DNA of 64,000 nucleotides, from positions 44,976 to 108,975 of the forward strand of contig NZ_JOPG01000013.1 in assembly GCF_002153605.1 (NCBI RefSeq), written 5' to 3'. Source of the stretch: Acetobacter malorum (GTDB taxonomy: Bacteria > Pseudomonadota > Alphaproteobacteria > Acetobacterales > Acetobacteraceae). The notes below the pieces were generated by a model that ran no database searches, had not been told where the DNA came from, and saw only the letters and a program-made list of their open reading frames with translations. A program made the position numbers and the translations under genes. This document shows, one piece after another, positions 33,522-41,876 of this stretch. Every line of letters starts with the position of its first letter. Positions within the stretch are counted from its first letter, which is position 1.

Positions 33522-36377
33522 ATGACTGCCTCTTCTTCTAAAGGTGCCAACCCGCTGCGGGGCCTTGCCTCGGTCCAGCAGTCTCCGTGGCTTGATTTCA
33601 TCCGCCGCTCCTTTGTTGAAGACGGCTCTCTGGCCCGCCTTGTGCAGGACGATGATATTCGTGGCGTGACCTCCAACCCGGCCATTTTCCAGAAGGCAAT
33701 GGGTGAAGGCACGGAATATGACGCGCAGATCCGCGATGTTCTGGCGCATGACAATGTCTCCCCCGGTGCGCTGTATGAAAAGCTGGCCGTGCGGGACATC
33801 AAGACGGCAGCCCATGTTCTGGCTCCGGTTTATGAGGCCACCCACAAGAAAGACGGGTTTGTCAGCCTTGAAGTCTCCCCCTATCTGGCGCGGGACGAAA
33901 AAGGCACGGCGCATGAAGCCGCGCGCCTGTGGGCCGATGTGGCTGAACCCAACCTGATGATCAAAATTCCGGCCACACCGGAAAGCATTCCGGCCATCCG
34001 GGAGACCATTGCTAAGGGCATCAACGTCAACGTCACGCTGATTTTCGCGCTGTCTGCCTACAAGGCCGTTGTGGATGCATGGCTGTCCGGGCTTGAAGAC
34101 CTGCACAAAAAGGGCGGCGATCTGTCCAAAGTCGCGTCCGTGGCCTCCTTCTTCGTCAGCCGTATTGACGGCAAGATCGACGCCGAAATTGATCGGCGCG
34201 TGAAAGCGGGCGACAAGGATGCCGAAGCCCTGAAAGCCCTGCGCGGCAAGGTTGCCATTGCCAACGCCAAGGTAGCCTATGGCTACTGGCAGGAAATGAT
34301 GCAGACCCCGCGCTGGAAGGCTCTGGAAGCCGCCGGGGCCCAGCCGCAGCGCCTGCTGTGGGCCTCCACCGGCACCAAGGACAAAGCCTATAGCGACGTG
34401 CTGTATGTGGACAGCCTGATTGGCCCGCACACCGTCAACACCGTGCCGCCCGCAACCATGGATGCGTTCCGTGACCACGGCACCGTGGGCGAAACGCTGA
34501 CGGCCGGTCTGGCCGACGCCCGCCATGTGATGGACGAAGCCGAACGGCTGAAGCTGGATCTGGCTGGTGTGACCGCGACACTGGTGGATGAGGGCGTGAC
34601 CTCCTTTGAGGAAGCGTTTGACAGCCTGCTCGGCTCCGTGGCTGCCAAGCAGCAGGCCATGCTGGGTGACAAGCTGACCGACATGAAGATCAGCCTCCCC
34701 GCCCCGCTGGAAGACGCGGTGCAGAAAGGGCTGACCGCATGGCGCAAAGACGGCACCATCCGCAAGCTGTGGAACAAGGATGCCTCTGTCTGGACCAATG
34801 GCCCGGAAAGCAAATGGCTGAACTGGCTGAACATTGTTGAAGACCGTCTGGCCCACCTGTCCGAACTGGAAAGCTTTCAGGCCGAAGTGAAAGCCCGCAA
34901 CTTCCATCAGGTTCTGCTGATGGGCATGGGCGGCTCCAGCCTTGGGCCGGAAGTGCTGGCCATGACCTTTGGCAAGCATGAAGGCTTTGGCCACCTGTAT
35001 GTGCTGGACAGCACGGACCCGCAGCAGGTTGCCTCCTTCGAGAAGAAGATTGACCCGGCGAACACGCTGTTCATCGTCGCCTCCAAATCCGGTGGCACGC
35101 TTGAGCCGAACATCATGCTGGCCTACTTCCATGACCTTGCCAAACGCGCGCTGGGTGAGAAGGCTGGCTCCCACTTTGTGGCCATTACCGACCCCGGCTC
35201 CAAGCTGGAAGCATTGGCCAAAAAAGACGGCTTCTGGAAGATTTTTGCTGGCGATCCGCAGATTGGTGGCCGCTACTCCGTGCTGTCCAACTTCGGCATG
35301 GTCCCCGCCGCAGCGGCTGGTCTGCCGCTGAAGCTGTTCCTGGAAGATGCTCTGCGCGGCGTGCGCATGAGCGATGCCAGCGTGCCGCCTGCCCAGAACC
35401 CGGGCGTGACACTGGGCACCATCATGGGGGTAGCCGCAACGCAGTTCGGGCGCGATAAGCTGACCATTATTGCCACCCCGCAGATTGCCGACTTCGGCGC
35501 ATGGATGGAGCAGCTGATTGCTGAATCCACCGGCAAGCACGGCAAGGGCATCATCCCCATTGATGATGAAACACTGGGTGGCCCGAAACGCTACGGCGCA
35601 GACCGCCTGTTTGTTTACCTGCGTCTGGTGCCCGAACACCGGCATGAGCAGGATGAAGCCATTGCCACGCTGATTGACGCCGGGCAGCCGGTTCTCACCA
35701 TCAATCTGCACAGCAAGCGCCAGATTGCGCAGGAATTCTTCCGCTGGGAGATTGCAACGGCTGTGGCCGGGGCATTCCTGGGGATTGATCCGTTCGATCA
35801 GCCGGATGTGGAAGCCAGCAAGGTGGAAACCCGCAAACTGACCGACGCTTATAACGAAACCGGCAAACTGCCTGCCGAGCAGCCGTTTGCCCAGCACGGG
35901 TCGTTCTCCTTCTTTGCGGACGCAGCCAATGCCAAAGCCCTGAAGGGCGATAGCGCAGAAGCTATTCTGAAAGCCCATTTCGACCGCGTGAAAGCGGGCG
36001 ATTATGTCGGTCTGCTGGCCTATATCGAACGTGACCGTGCAACAATGGAATGGATCCAGCACGCACGGCTGAAAATCCGTGATGCCAAGACCATTGCCAC
36101 GGCCGCAGAATTTGGCCCGCGCTTCCTGCACTCCACGGGGCAAGCCTACAAAGGCGGACCCAACACGGGCGTGTTCCTACAGATTACAGCGGATGACGCG
36201 AAGGATCTGCCGGTGCCGGGTGCAAACTACAGCTTTGGGGTGGTGAAAGCCGCACAGGCGCGTGGTGACTTTGATGTTCTGGCCGAACGGGGCCGCCGTG
36301 CGCTGCGTGTGCATATCCACGGTTCCCTGAAAGACGGTCTGGCCGCTCTGGCTACTGCGCTGCACGGCGCCCTGTAA
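33522..36377 (+). CDS. tal-pgi: Bifunctional transaldolase / glucose-6-phosphate isomerase
   Basis: 951 residues, one frame. Residues about 10-370 are a transaldolase: DIRGVTSNPAIFQKAM, the Schiff-base Lys148 in LMIKIPATPES, INVNVTLIF, and FFVSRIDGKIDAEIDRR. Residues about 390-951 are a glucose-6-phosphate isomerase: VLLMGMGGSSLGPEV (about 463-477), FIVASKSGGTLEPN, GGRYSVLSNFGMVPAAAAGL and KHGKGIIPIDDE. The fused enzyme is a known trait of acetic acid bacteria and some actinobacteria and cyanobacteria. It joins the non-oxidative pentose-phosphate branch to fructose-6-phosphate/glucose-6-phosphate exchange, so carbon can cycle back into the oxidative branch. Confidence 0.97.
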   Translation: MTASSSKGANPLRGLASVQQSPWLDFIRRSFVEDGSLARLVQDDDIRGVTSNPAIFQKAMGEGTEYDAQIRDVLAHDNVSPGALYEKLAVRDIKTAAHVLAPVYEATHKKDGFVSLEVSPYLARDEKGTAHEAARLWADVAEPNLMIKIPATPESIPAIRETIAKGINVNVTLIFALSAYKAVVDAWLSGLEDLHKKGGDLSKVASVASFFVSRIDGKIDAEIDRRVKAGDKDAEALKALRGKVAIANAKVAYGYWQEMMQTPRWKALEAAGAQPQRLLWASTGTKDKAYSDVLYVDSLIGPHTVNTVPPATMDAFRDHGTVGETLTAGLADARHVMDEAERLKLDLAGVTATLVDEGVTSFEEAFDSLLGSVAAKQQAMLGDKLTDMKISLPAPLEDAVQKGLTAWRKDGTIRKLWNKDASVWTNGPESKWLNWLNIVEDRLAHLSELESFQAEVKARNFHQVLLMGMGGSSLGPEVLAMTFGKHEGFGHLYVLDSTDPQQVASFEKKIDPANTLFIVASKSGGTLEPNIMLAYFHDLAKRALGEKAGSHFVAITDPGSKLEALAKKDGFWKIFAGDPQIGGRYSVLSNFGMVPAAAAGLPLKLFLEDALRGVRMSDASVPPAQNPGVTLGTIMGVAATQFGRDKLTIIATPQIADFGAWMEQLIAESTGKHGKGIIPIDDETLGGPKRYGADRLFVYLRLVPEHRHEQDEAIATLIDAGQPVLTINLHSKRQIAQEFFRWEIATAVAGAFLGIDPFDQPDVEASKVETRKLTDAYNETGKLPAEQPFAQHGSFSFFADAANAKALKGDSAEAILKAHFDRVKAGDYVGLLAYIERDRATMEWIQHARLKIRDAKTIATAAEFGPRFLHSTGQAYKGGPNTGVFLQITADDAKDLPVPGANYSFGVVKAAQARGDFDVLAERGRRALRVHIHGSLKDGLAALATALHGAL

Positions 36378-36410
36378 GACACGATAAGAAACGATAAGGA
36401 AAAACTGAGT

Positions 36411-37409
36411 ATGCAGATCGGCATCGTCGGGCTTGGCAGAATGGGCGGCAATATTGCCGTCCGCCTCACACGGCATGGACATGACGTGGTGGTCTATGAC
36501 CGTGACCCCGCAGCTGTTGAAAAAGTGGTGGCCCGTGCGGAAGCCGGTCGTGCCGTTGGTGCAAGCAGCCTGACGGACGTGGTGGAGAAACTGGCAGGCC
36601 CGAAGCGGATTGTCTGGTCCATGCTCCCGGCTGGTGAGATTACGGAAGAAACCGTGATGTCACTGGGTGGGCTGATGCAGCGCGGCGATATTGTGATTGA
36701 TGGCGGCAACACCTACTACAAGGACGATATCCGCCGCGCCCAAACGCTGGCTGAAAAAGGCATTGATTACGTTGATGTCGGCACCTCCGGCGGCGTCTGG
36801 GGGCTGGAGCGCGGCTACTGCATGATGTACGGCGGCGCAAAAGAAGCCGCTGAACATATCGACCCCATTCTGTCGGCTCTGGCCCCCGGAATTGGCGATA
36901 TTCCGCGCACCCCCGGCCGTGACCGCGAGGGCGTGGACCCCCGTGCCGAGCAGGGCTACCTGTATTGCGGCCCGGCAGGCTCCGGCCACTTCGTCAAAAT
37001 GGTCCATAACGGCATTGAATACGGCATGATGCAGGCCTTTGCCGAAGGCTTTGACGTGATGTACCGTAAGGACTCCCCGCTGCTGCCGGAAGATGAACGC
37101 TTCTCGCTCAACATGGCGGATATTGCGGAAGTCTGGCGGCGTGGCAGCGTGGTCTCCTCCTGGCTGCTGGATCTGACAGCGCAGGCGCTGACCAAGAATG
37201 AGTCCCTCTCCGAATTCTCCGGGGAAGTGAATGATTCCGGGGAAGGCCGCTGGACCATTGAAGCCGCGATTGAAGAAGCCGTGCCCGTGCCGGTAATGAC
37301 GGCTGCGCTCTTCACCCGCTTCCGCTCCCGCTCTGGCAACACTTTCTCGGAGAAAGTGCTGTCTGCCATGCGGTATGGATTTGGCGGACACGTTGAAACA
37401 AAAGACTAA
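36411..37409 (+). CDS. gnd: 6-phosphogluconate dehydrogenase (decarboxylating), short GndA type
   Basis: 332 residues; oxidises 6-phosphogluconate to ribulose-5-phosphate and CO2. The dinucleotide motif GLGRMGGN is at 7-14, [10 protein letters not shown] follows the second strand (Asp/Arg pattern), then [33 protein letters not shown] near 125-140 and the catalytic [14 protein letters not shown] near 196. This short form (about 330 against 470 residues) is the one that in Gluconobacter prefers NAD+. A tandem ACGATAAG precedes its start. Third gene of the operon, 33 nt after tal-pgi. Confidence 0.95.
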   Translation: MQIGIVGLGRMGGNIAVRLTRHGHDVVVYDRDPAAVEKVVARAEAGRAVGASSLTDVVEKLAGPKRIVWSMLPAGEITEETVMSLGGLMQRGDIVIDGGNTYYKDDIRRAQTLAEKGIDYVDVGTSGGVWGLERGYCMMYGGAKEAAEHIDPILSALAPGIGDIPRTPGRDREGVDPRAEQGYLYCGPAGSGHFVKMVHNGIEYGMMQAFAEGFDVMYRKDSPLLPEDERFSLNMADIAEVWRRGSVVSSWLLDLTAQALTKNESLSEFSGEVNDSGEGRWTIEAAIEEAVPVPVMTAALFTRFRSRSGNTFSEKVLSAMRYGFGGHVETKD

Positions 37410-37454
37410 GTGCGTATTTTAGCACACGTTTAACACTGGGAGCGCAAACGCAGC

Positions 37455-38369
37455 ATGACGGTTACCGATAACGCCCTTCACGCCGCTCTTGCGCCCCCGG
37501 CGTCTCGCATCAAGATGGTGGTGTCCGATATGGACGGCACCTTGCTGACCCCGGAAAAACAGGTCACGCACCACACGCTGGCTGCGGTACAGGCGCTGAA
37601 GCAGGCAGGGATTCCGCTTTGCCTCGTCAGCAGCCGTCCGCCCGGCGGGATTGAAATGTATTTTGACGTGCTCGGCCTGCACACGCCCTATGGCGCGCTG
37701 AATGGCGGCACAATCTTCAATGCCGATCGCACTGTGCGCTCCCAGCTGGCGCTGGACCCGGGAGCGGTGCAGGACGCGCTGGATATGCTGAAAGTGCATA
37801 ATCTGGATGCCTGGCTGTTCCGTGGGCATGAATGGCTGGTGGACAATCCCACCGGCGCCTACGTGGAACCGGAACGCAAAGCCGTGCGCATGGAGCCGCA
37901 GATTGTCTCCAGCTTTGCAGGTTCCACCACCGGCATTGGCAAAATCACCGGCTCTTCTGCCGATTATGACGCCGTAGCCCGGCAGGAAGCCGAGATTGGG
38001 ATGCTGCTGGAAGGCCGCGCCAGCGTGGCCCGTTCCAGCCAGTGGTTTCTTGATATTACCCCGCTGGACGCCAACAAGGGCAATGCCCTGCGGCATCTGG
38101 CAGAGTTCTATGGGATTGACCCCTCCGAAGTGGCCTGCATTGGCGATATGGACAATGATGTGCCGATGTTCAAAGTCGCAGGCCTTGCCATCGCCATGGG
38201 GCAGGCCTCCGATGGTGTGGCGGCACAGGCGCATTTTGTGACAGCCGCCAACACGGATGAGGGCTGGTCGAAGGCCATTAACTCCATCGTGCTGCCCCGT
38301 GCGGTCTCCCCGAACGAACAGCCCGCCAACGCGCCTGCCGCATCCCCCGGCGCGCCTGCCGGAGCCTGA
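37455..38369 (+). CDS. HAD-superfamily sugar-phosphatase, Cof type (first of tandem pair)
   Basis: 304 residues. HAD motif I is MVVSDMDGTLLTPEK (Asp nucleophile and DXD), motif II is CLVSSRPPGGI, motif III uses the Lys of DANKGNAL, and motif IV is ACIGDMDNDVPMF. A C2B cap lies between, as in Cof/YbiV hydrolases, which act on small sugar phosphates. A Pro/Ala-rich tail (about 285-304) is unlike the family. The gene is inside the pentose-phosphate operon, 45 nt after gnd and 3 nt before a second HAD gene. A metabolite-repair or overflow role on pentose or gluconate phosphates is inference. Confidence 0.9.
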   Translation: MTVTDNALHAALAPPASRIKMVVSDMDGTLLTPEKQVTHHTLAAVQALKQAGIPLCLVSSRPPGGIEMYFDVLGLHTPYGALNGGTIFNADRTVRSQLALDPGAVQDALDMLKVHNLDAWLFRGHEWLVDNPTGAYVEPERKAVRMEPQIVSSFAGSTTGIGKITGSSADYDAVARQEAEIGMLLEGRASVARSSQWFLDITPLDANKGNALRHLAEFYGIDPSEVACIGDMDNDVPMFKVAGLAIAMGQASDGVAAQAHFVTAANTDEGWSKAINSIVLPRAVSPNEQPANAPAASPGAPAGA

Positions 38370-38372
38370 CCC

Positions 38373-39191
38373 ATGCCCCGCCCGCCCCATGACATCCGGC
38401 TGGTGCTGGCTGATGTGGATGGCACACTGGTCACGCGGGAGAAAATTCTCACCCCGCGGGCCATCCGGGCCGTGCAGGCCTTGCGGGAGCGGGATATCCT
38501 GTTTGCCATTACCTCCGGCAGGCCGCCCCGTGGCATGGCCATGCTCATTGAACCGCTGGGCCTGACAACACCGCTGGCGGGCTTTAACGGCGGCATGATG
38601 GTGCAGCCGGATATGCACCTTATCAGCGCCCTGCGGCTCCCCCGTGCGGTTGCCGAAAAAACCCTCGCCCTGTTGAAAGAGCATGGTGTGCCCGCCTGGG
38701 TTTACACCTCGCAGGACTGGCTGGTGCCGGATGCCTCTGCCCCGCATGTGGCGCGGGAACAGTGGACAGTCAAATTCCCGCCGCGCGTGACCAGCTCTTA
38801 TGACGACGTGCTGGATGACGTCATCAAAATTACCGGCGTGAGTGACAATGCGGAGCTGATGCGCAGCGTTGCCGCCACTCTGGCGCAGGAGCTGGGGGCT
38901 TCGGCCTCGGCCGCTCTGTCTCAACCCTATTATGTTGACATCACCCACCCGGATGCCAACAAAGGTGGCGTTGTCCACACGCTGGAACGCCTGCTGAACA
39001 TACCCGCCACCGCCATGCTCACGGTTGGGGATCAGCCCAATGATGTGCTGATGTTCCGCGCCAGTGGCACCTCCATTGCCATGGGGCAGGCGACAGAAAG
39101 CGTGCAAACCAGCGCCACATGGACAACTGCGTCTTCTGAAGAGGACGGATTTGCCAAAGGCATCGAACGGTTTGTGCTCGGAAAGGACTGA
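38373..39191 (+). CDS. HAD-superfamily sugar-phosphatase, Cof type (second of tandem pair)
   Basis: 272 residues. Motif I LVLADVDGTLVTREK, motif II FAITSGRPPRGM, motif III DANKGGVVHTL and motif IV TVGDQPNDVLMF are all intact; the middle of motif IV has QPND where the upstream paralogue has MDND, but the two acids needed for Mg2+ remain. Clearly related to 37455-38369 yet diverged, so an old duplication or two separate recruits. It starts 3 nt after its neighbour and ends 4 nt before pgl. Substrate unknown. Confidence 0.9.
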   Translation: MPRPPHDIRLVLADVDGTLVTREKILTPRAIRAVQALRERDILFAITSGRPPRGMAMLIEPLGLTTPLAGFNGGMMVQPDMHLISALRLPRAVAEKTLALLKEHGVPAWVYTSQDWLVPDASAPHVAREQWTVKFPPRVTSSYDDVLDDVIKITGVSDNAELMRSVAATLAQELGASASAALSQPYYVDITHPDANKGGVVHTLERLLNIPATAMLTVGDQPNDVLMFRASGTSIAMGQATESVQTSATWTTASSEEDGFAKGIERFVLGKD

Positions 39192-39195
39192 TATC

Positions 39196-39939
39196 ATGAC
39201 CGGACAGAACACCCGCACAGGCAAGGTTGCCGTTTTTGCAGACAGAGAAGCCGCCACACGCCATCTGGCAGACTGGCTGTTGCAGGAGGCGCTGGCCAAA
39301 AAGGATGGGCCGTTCAGCATTGCCCTGTCCGGCGGCAGCACCCCGCAACCGCTGTACAGCATGATGGCGTCCGAGCCGTATGCCAGCCGCTTCCCGTGGG
39401 CGCGCATGGAGTTCTTTCTGGGTGATGACCGCTTTCTGGCGCACGACCATGAAGACAGTAATTCCGGCATGCTCCAGCGCCTGCTGTTCTCCCGCGTGCC
39501 AGTGCCAGCAGAAAATGTGCATCTCATCCCCACGGCAGGCACGGCGGAAGACGCCGCCAAAGAGTATGACGCTGAACTGAAGACGTTTTACGGGGCGGAT
39601 ACTCTCCAGCCCGGCAAACCGCTGTTTGACGTCAATCTGCTCGGGCTGGGCAGCGATGGCCACACGGCCTCCCTCTTCCCCGGTCAGCCGGTGCTGAAGG
39701 AGCGGACTGCGTGGGTTTCCACCTGCGTGCCGCCCGTTGCGCCTTACACGCGCCTGACCATGACCTACCCGGCCATTGATGCCAGCCGCCATGTTGTCTT
39801 TCTGGTAGAAGGCGCGTCCAAGCGGGAGACCGTGGCCAAAGTCCGCGCGCAGGACCCCACCTGCCCTGCCAGCGCGATTACCTCTATGGGAGATCTGACC
39901 TGGGTGCTGGACCGTGACGCCGCCCCGGCAGACGTATAA
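39196..39939 (+). CDS. pgl: 6-phosphogluconolactonase
   Basis: 247 residues; hydrolyses 6-phosphogluconolactone to 6-phosphogluconate. Start ATG 39196, 4 nt after the HAD stop; the frame is open earlier inside the HAD gene. Family motifs: FSIALSGGSTPQPLY, FFLGDDRFLAHDHEDSNSGM, LLGLGSDGHTASLFPG (the conserved GxGxDGHxASLFP) and VFLVEGASKRE. Second step of the oxidative branch; the first enzyme, glucose-6-phosphate dehydrogenase, is not in this window. Confidence 0.95.
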   Translation: MTGQNTRTGKVAVFADREAATRHLADWLLQEALAKKDGPFSIALSGGSTPQPLYSMMASEPYASRFPWARMEFFLGDDRFLAHDHEDSNSGMLQRLLFSRVPVPAENVHLIPTAGTAEDAAKEYDAELKTFYGADTLQPGKPLFDVNLLGLGSDGHTASLFPGQPVLKERTAWVSTCVPPVAPYTRLTMTYPAIDASRHVVFLVEGASKRETVAKVRAQDPTCPASAITSMGDLTWVLDRDAAPADV

Positions 39940-39995
39940 AACACGCACAGCCTGACCAAACCCGACGATAAAAAACAAAAATAAGGACCATCTCC

Positions 39996-41333
39996 ATGAC
40001 CGGCACACCACTCGACCCCGCCGCCAAGCTGAAACAGCAATCCGCCATCAAGGCTGCGGCACTCGTGCAGGACGGGATGGCTGTCGGTCTTGGAACAGGC
40101 TCCACAGCGTTTTTTGTCGTGGCAGAACTCGGCCGCCGTGTGCGGGAGGAAGGGCTGAAAATCTGCGCCATTCCCACCTCCGACGCCACGGAAGCACAGG
40201 CGCGGGAAGAAGGGATTCCGCTCACCACCTTCGGCGCGCACCCGGAACTGGACATCACCATTGATGGCGCGGATGAAATTGAGCCGCGCACACTCAACCT
40301 CGTCAAAGGCCGGGGTGGTGCGCTGCTGCGGGAAAAGATTGTTGCCTCCGCGGCAAAGCAGTTTGTGATTGTGGCCGACAGCAGCAAGTATGTTGACCAT
40401 CTGGGCATGCTTTGCCCCGTGCCGGTGGAAGTCATTCCCTTCGGCTGGGAGAATGTAGCCGTCCAGCTGGGCCGCATGGGCGCACACGTCACCCCGCGCA
40501 AAAAACGGGACGGGTCTTTTTATCTGACGGATGAAAAAAACCTGATTATGGACTGCGTGTTCGGCCCGATTGAAGACCCGCACAAGCTGGGCACGGATAT
40601 CCACAGCATTGTCGGTGTGGTGGAACACGGGCTGTTTATTAGCATGGCAACACAGGCCATTACTGCCGGGCCGGAAGGGATCCGCGTGATTACCCCCACC
40701 GTGTCAGACGGGCTGATTGCCACCCCGGCGCTGGACCCGGCAGCCCCCGTTACCCGCGTGCCGCCCGTGCCGAACCAAAACGCCAGCAGCAAAACCGTGC
40801 TGCCGACACAGCCGGTGGCCGAAGGGATCAAAAAGCGCCTGCTGGTGATTATGGGTGTTTCAGGCTCTGGCAAAACTACCATTGCGGAAGGCCTGCGCAA
40901 CGAGCTGGGCTGGCCTTTTCAGGAAGGGGATGACCTGCACCCCGCCGCCAATGTTGCCAAAATGGCTGCCAGCATCCCGCTGAATGATGAGGACCGCTGG
41001 CCCTGGCTGGCCCGCTGCCAGGAATGGCTGGCCGAGTGTGAACAGGCTGGCACCGGCGGGATTCTCACCTGTTCCGCCCTGAAACATTCCTACCGGGATG
41101 CGCTGCGCAAAGACGGCCTGGACCCCATCTTTATCTATCTGCACACAACGGAATCCGTTCTGCTGGAACGGCTGAAGCGCCGGAAGGGCCACTACATGCC
41201 CCCTACCCTGCTGCCCAGCCAGTTGCAGACGCTGGAAGTGCCGAGCACGGACGAGCACGCCCTCAGCATGTCCGCTGACACCAATCCGGCTGAAACCATT
41301 GCGGAAATTCTGTCCTATCTGAAAACCGCCTGA
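39996..41333 (+). CDS. rpiA-gntK: Ribose-5-phosphate isomerase A fused to gluconokinase
   Basis: 445 residues in one frame. Residues 1 to about 235 are RpiA: KAAALVQDGMAVGLGTGSTA, TIDGADEIEP and KGRGGALLREKIVASAAKQF. A linker of about 30 residues (Pro/Val/Asn/Gln/Ser-rich) follows. Residues about 281-445 are a GntK-type gluconokinase: Walker A GVSGSGKTT at 287-295, FQEGDDLHPAANVAKM, GGILTCSALKHSYRD and GHYMPPTLLPSQLQTLE. It links gluconate entry (to 6-phosphogluconate) with pentose-phosphate interconversion. Acetic acid bacteria make gluconate in the periplasm, so the kinase suits re-import of gluconate. Last gene of the operon. Confidence 0.95.
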   Translation: MTGTPLDPAAKLKQQSAIKAAALVQDGMAVGLGTGSTAFFVVAELGRRVREEGLKICAIPTSDATEAQAREEGIPLTTFGAHPELDITIDGADEIEPRTLNLVKGRGGALLREKIVASAAKQFVIVADSSKYVDHLGMLCPVPVEVIPFGWENVAVQLGRMGAHVTPRKKRDGSFYLTDEKNLIMDCVFGPIEDPHKLGTDIHSIVGVVEHGLFISMATQAITAGPEGIRVITPTVSDGLIATPALDPAAPVTRVPPVPNQNASSKTVLPTQPVAEGIKKRLLVIMGVSGSGKTTIAEGLRNELGWPFQEGDDLHPAANVAKMAASIPLNDEDRWPWLARCQEWLAECEQAGTGGILTCSALKHSYRDALRKDGLDPIFIYLHTTESVLLERLKRRKGHYMPPTLLPSQLQTLEVPSTDEHALSMSADTNPAETIAEILSYLKTA

Positions 41334-41356
41334 TTGAAGACAAAGGGGAACGCGCC

Positions 41357-41587
41357 GTGGGCCATAATTACGCAAAACCGCTGACATCTGGCCAGAAGAT
41401 GGAACGGTTGCTCACCCGCATTCCCCCCTCATGGGCCATAAAGATGGAGCGCGTGACAGGCTCCGCCACATGGCGCGCCACGGTCCATGCCCCGGAAGCG
41501 ACCGAGGGCGCGTGGAGTGACGCCCATCAGGACCCGGCTGACGCGCTGGAAGACGCATGGCGGCGCAACCGGACCGTGCTGGCTTAA
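41357..41587 (+). CDS. Small hypothetical protein, 76 aa
   Basis: Start GTG 41357 with AAAGGGGAA about 8 nt upstream, 23 nt after rpiA-gntK, so probably cotranscribed with the pentose-phosphate operon. Soluble, charged, Trp-rich (SWAIKME, ATWRATV, AWSDAHQD, AWRRNRT). I do not recognise the family. Its stop overlaps the end of the convergent gene 41584-41784 by 4 nt. Confidence 0.6.
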   Translation: MGHNYAKPLTSGQKMERLLTRIPPSWAIKMERVTGSATWRATVHAPEATEGAWSDAHQDPADALEDAWRRNRTVLA

Positions 41588-41784
41588 CGCACCCGCCCAC
41601 GTTTACGGGGCTGGCCGGTAAGCGGGTTGATCTGCTCCCGGCGCGGTGGTTTGGGCGTAGTATCCGGCACCACATGGCAGGGCACGCCCTCCGCCCGACG
41701 GGCCGCTGCAAAACGTTCCGCATGGCTTAATTGCGCGGCCTGATACAGCACTTTATCCCCCAGCATTACCTTGTGTTGTCGCAC
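41584..41784 (-). CDS. Small basic hypothetical protein, 66 aa
   Basis: GTG 41784 has AAGGAA 9 nt upstream (an in-frame ATG is at 41766). The protein is soluble, with YQAAQLSHAERFAAARRAEG as a likely helix and a C-terminal INPLTGQPRKRGRVR tail that looks like a conserved binding tail. Not recognised. It converges on the gene at 41357-41587 with a 4-nt overlap of the stops, so no terminator separates them. Confidence 0.55.
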   Translation of the reverse strand: MRQHKVMLGDKVLYQAAQLSHAERFAAARRAEGVPCHVVPDTTPKPPRREQINPLTGQPRKRGRVR

Positions 41785-41876
41785 CGGTTTTTCCTTTTCC
41801 TCTGCGGAAAGCCACCATATTGCACCCGCGCCTTCTGTATTCTAACGTATATAATACGATCAGGTCCGGGATACTC

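Noticed and set aside
33480..36143. Antisense open frame of 887 codons over tal-pgi
   Set aside because: Mirror effect of a GC-rich gene: skewed His/Gln/Gly/Phe composition, no motif, no ribosome-binding site, and the sense strand carries an unmistakable fused enzyme.
37419..39560. Antisense open frame over the two HAD genes and pgl
   Set aside because: It runs across three genuine genes and their junctions, has Gly/His-biased composition and no start signal.
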